From Mycolicibacterium crocinum (GTDB lineage: Bacteria > Actinomycetota > Actinomycetes > Mycobacteriales > Mycobacteriaceae), in the NCBI RefSeq assembly GCF_022370635.2, contig NZ_CP092362.2, positions 2,976,001-3,040,000 of the forward strand: a stretch of DNA of 64,000 bases, given 5' to 3'. Of this stretch, positions 63,378-64,000 are shown piece by piece (the stretch's first letter is position 1; every line of letters starts with the position of its first letter). The notes under the pieces are model-generated. The model saw only the letters and a program-made list of their open reading frames with translations, had not been told where the DNA came from and searched no databases. Position numbers and translations under genes: made by a program.

Positions 63378-64000
63378 CTAGTCGAGCGCGTCCAACGCTT
63401 TCTGCAGGCGCCCGATCGACGAACCGACGCCGTAGGCGTGGGCCAGTTCCGCGACGCGCGACGGGTCGGCTGCTGCCAGCGGTAGCCGGTCGTGGTCGGT
63501 GCTGAACTCCACCGGTGCGTCGCGGGCCACCAGGACCACCGGACCGGCGGCCTCGATGTAGTCCGTCGCTGCGAGGATCTTGCTGCGAAAAGCCTTGGAC
63601 AGCTTCGATTTCGGGTCGTGAGCGGCGGCCAGGATGTCGTCGAGCGAACCGTATTGCGACAGCAGGGTGGCCGCCGTCTTCTCGCCGACACCCGGCACCC
63701 CGGGCAGGCCGTCGGACGGATCACCGCGCAGCAGAGCCAATTCCGCGTAGGCGGTGCCCGCCCGGTGCACCGGCACGCCATACTTTTCGGCGACCTCGGT
63801 CGGCCCGAACATCGTCGCGTTCGACAGTCCGCGGCCCAGATACAGCACTCGTACCGCGACCGGGTCGTCGCCGACCAACTGCAGCAGATCGCGGTCACCG
63901 CTGACCACGACGACGGGATCGCGGTTCTCGGCGGCGGCCAGGGTGCCCAGGACGTCATCGGCCTCGTAGCCTTCGGCGCCCGCGGTGGCGATGCCGAACG
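63378..64000 (-). CDS. 5'-3' exonuclease (partial, N-terminus off the right edge)
   Basis: 207 C-terminal residues of a FEN/PolA-type 5' nuclease, like Rv2090. Acidic metal sites are [12 protein letters not shown] and [11 protein letters not shown]. The helix-3-turn-helix DNA-binding motif is [20 protein letters not shown]. The gene ends with LQKALDALD at 63378, convergent with the DUF4333 gene. The frame stays open to the window end, so the start lies outside. Confidence 0.93.
   Translation of the reverse strand, partial: FGIATAGAEGYEADDVLGTLAAAENRDPVVVVSGDRDLLQLVGDDPVAVRVLYLGRGLSNATMFGPTEVAEKYGVPVHRAGTAYAELALLRGDPSDGLPGVPGVGEKTAATLLSQYGSLDDILAAAHDPKSKLSKAFRSKILAATDYIEAAGPVVLVARDAPVEFSTDHDRLPLAAADPSRVAELAHAYGVGSSIGRLQKALDALD

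Overview
The window is chromosomal DNA of a high-GC actinobacterium, almost certainly a rapid-growing Mycobacterium (Mycolicibacterium). The signs are complete biotin, NAD, histidine and tryptophan operons in mycobacterial order, the whole Pup-proteasome locus, an SOS box of mycobacterial type, frequent GTG starts and ATGA/GTGA overlaps, and products that read like M. tuberculosis/M. smegmatis orthologues. Comparisons with Rv numbers below come from memory, not from a search. Coding density is very high. No gene-free stretch reaches 300 bases, and I saw no rRNA, tRNA, IS element, CRISPR or prophage.

Layout. 1-4189 (minus): glycogen debranching enzyme (cut by the left edge) and an OafA-type acyltransferase. 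4317-10827: the biotin region bioA, bioF-bioD-2H protein, divergent bioQ-yjbR, and bioB-bsaP-DUF2567. Two near-identical BioQ operators sit on the -10 boxes of bioF and bioB. 10793-17449: a lipase, the nadABC repressor NrtR with its operator, nadA-nadB-nadC, a deazaflavin-type oxidoreductase and a LysE exporter. 17528-23878: hisD-hisC-hisB-hisH-priA-impA-hisF-hisI, closely packed, with minor overlaps at most junctions. 23875-31649: ABC ATPase and bcpB (minus), then trpE-TM protein, trpC-trpB-trpA and lgt. No separate trpF is present; PriA is expected to do both isomerase jobs.

31705-40588 looks like an accessory block. It holds an SOS-boxed 13E12/DUF222-HNH gene, an SDR with an XRE/MmyB regulator, an ArsR-SRPBCC-flavodoxin operon, and a TetR divergent from a three-gene operon. 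That operon encodes an AveC-like membrane protein, a CbbQ/NorQ-type AAA+ ATPase and a CbbO/NorD-type VWA protein. It is the best candidate here for a poorly described system: a metal- or conformation-activating AAA+ pair with a membrane enzyme as possible client.

40480-64000 is core again: RecB-like nuclease, trmI, DUF503, lppK, an MTB12-like protein, then mpa, two tandem paralogous membrane proteins plus a small partner, dop, pup-prcB-prcA-epimerase, a DUF1023 hydrolase with an EspC-like partner, pafA, pafB-pafC, tatA, tatC, helY, a PQ-rich DUF4333 protein and a 5'-3' exonuclease cut by the right edge. Together mpa, dop, pup, prcBA and pafA make a full Pup tagging, recycling and degradation system, with the DNA-damage regulator pafBC beside it.

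A recurring signal is a TAnnnT -10 box (often TAGGCT) 6-8 bases before the start codon with no ribosome binding site, which predicts leaderless mRNAs for bioA, bioQ, dop, pafA, pafB, the RecB-like gene, the AveC-like gene and several others.
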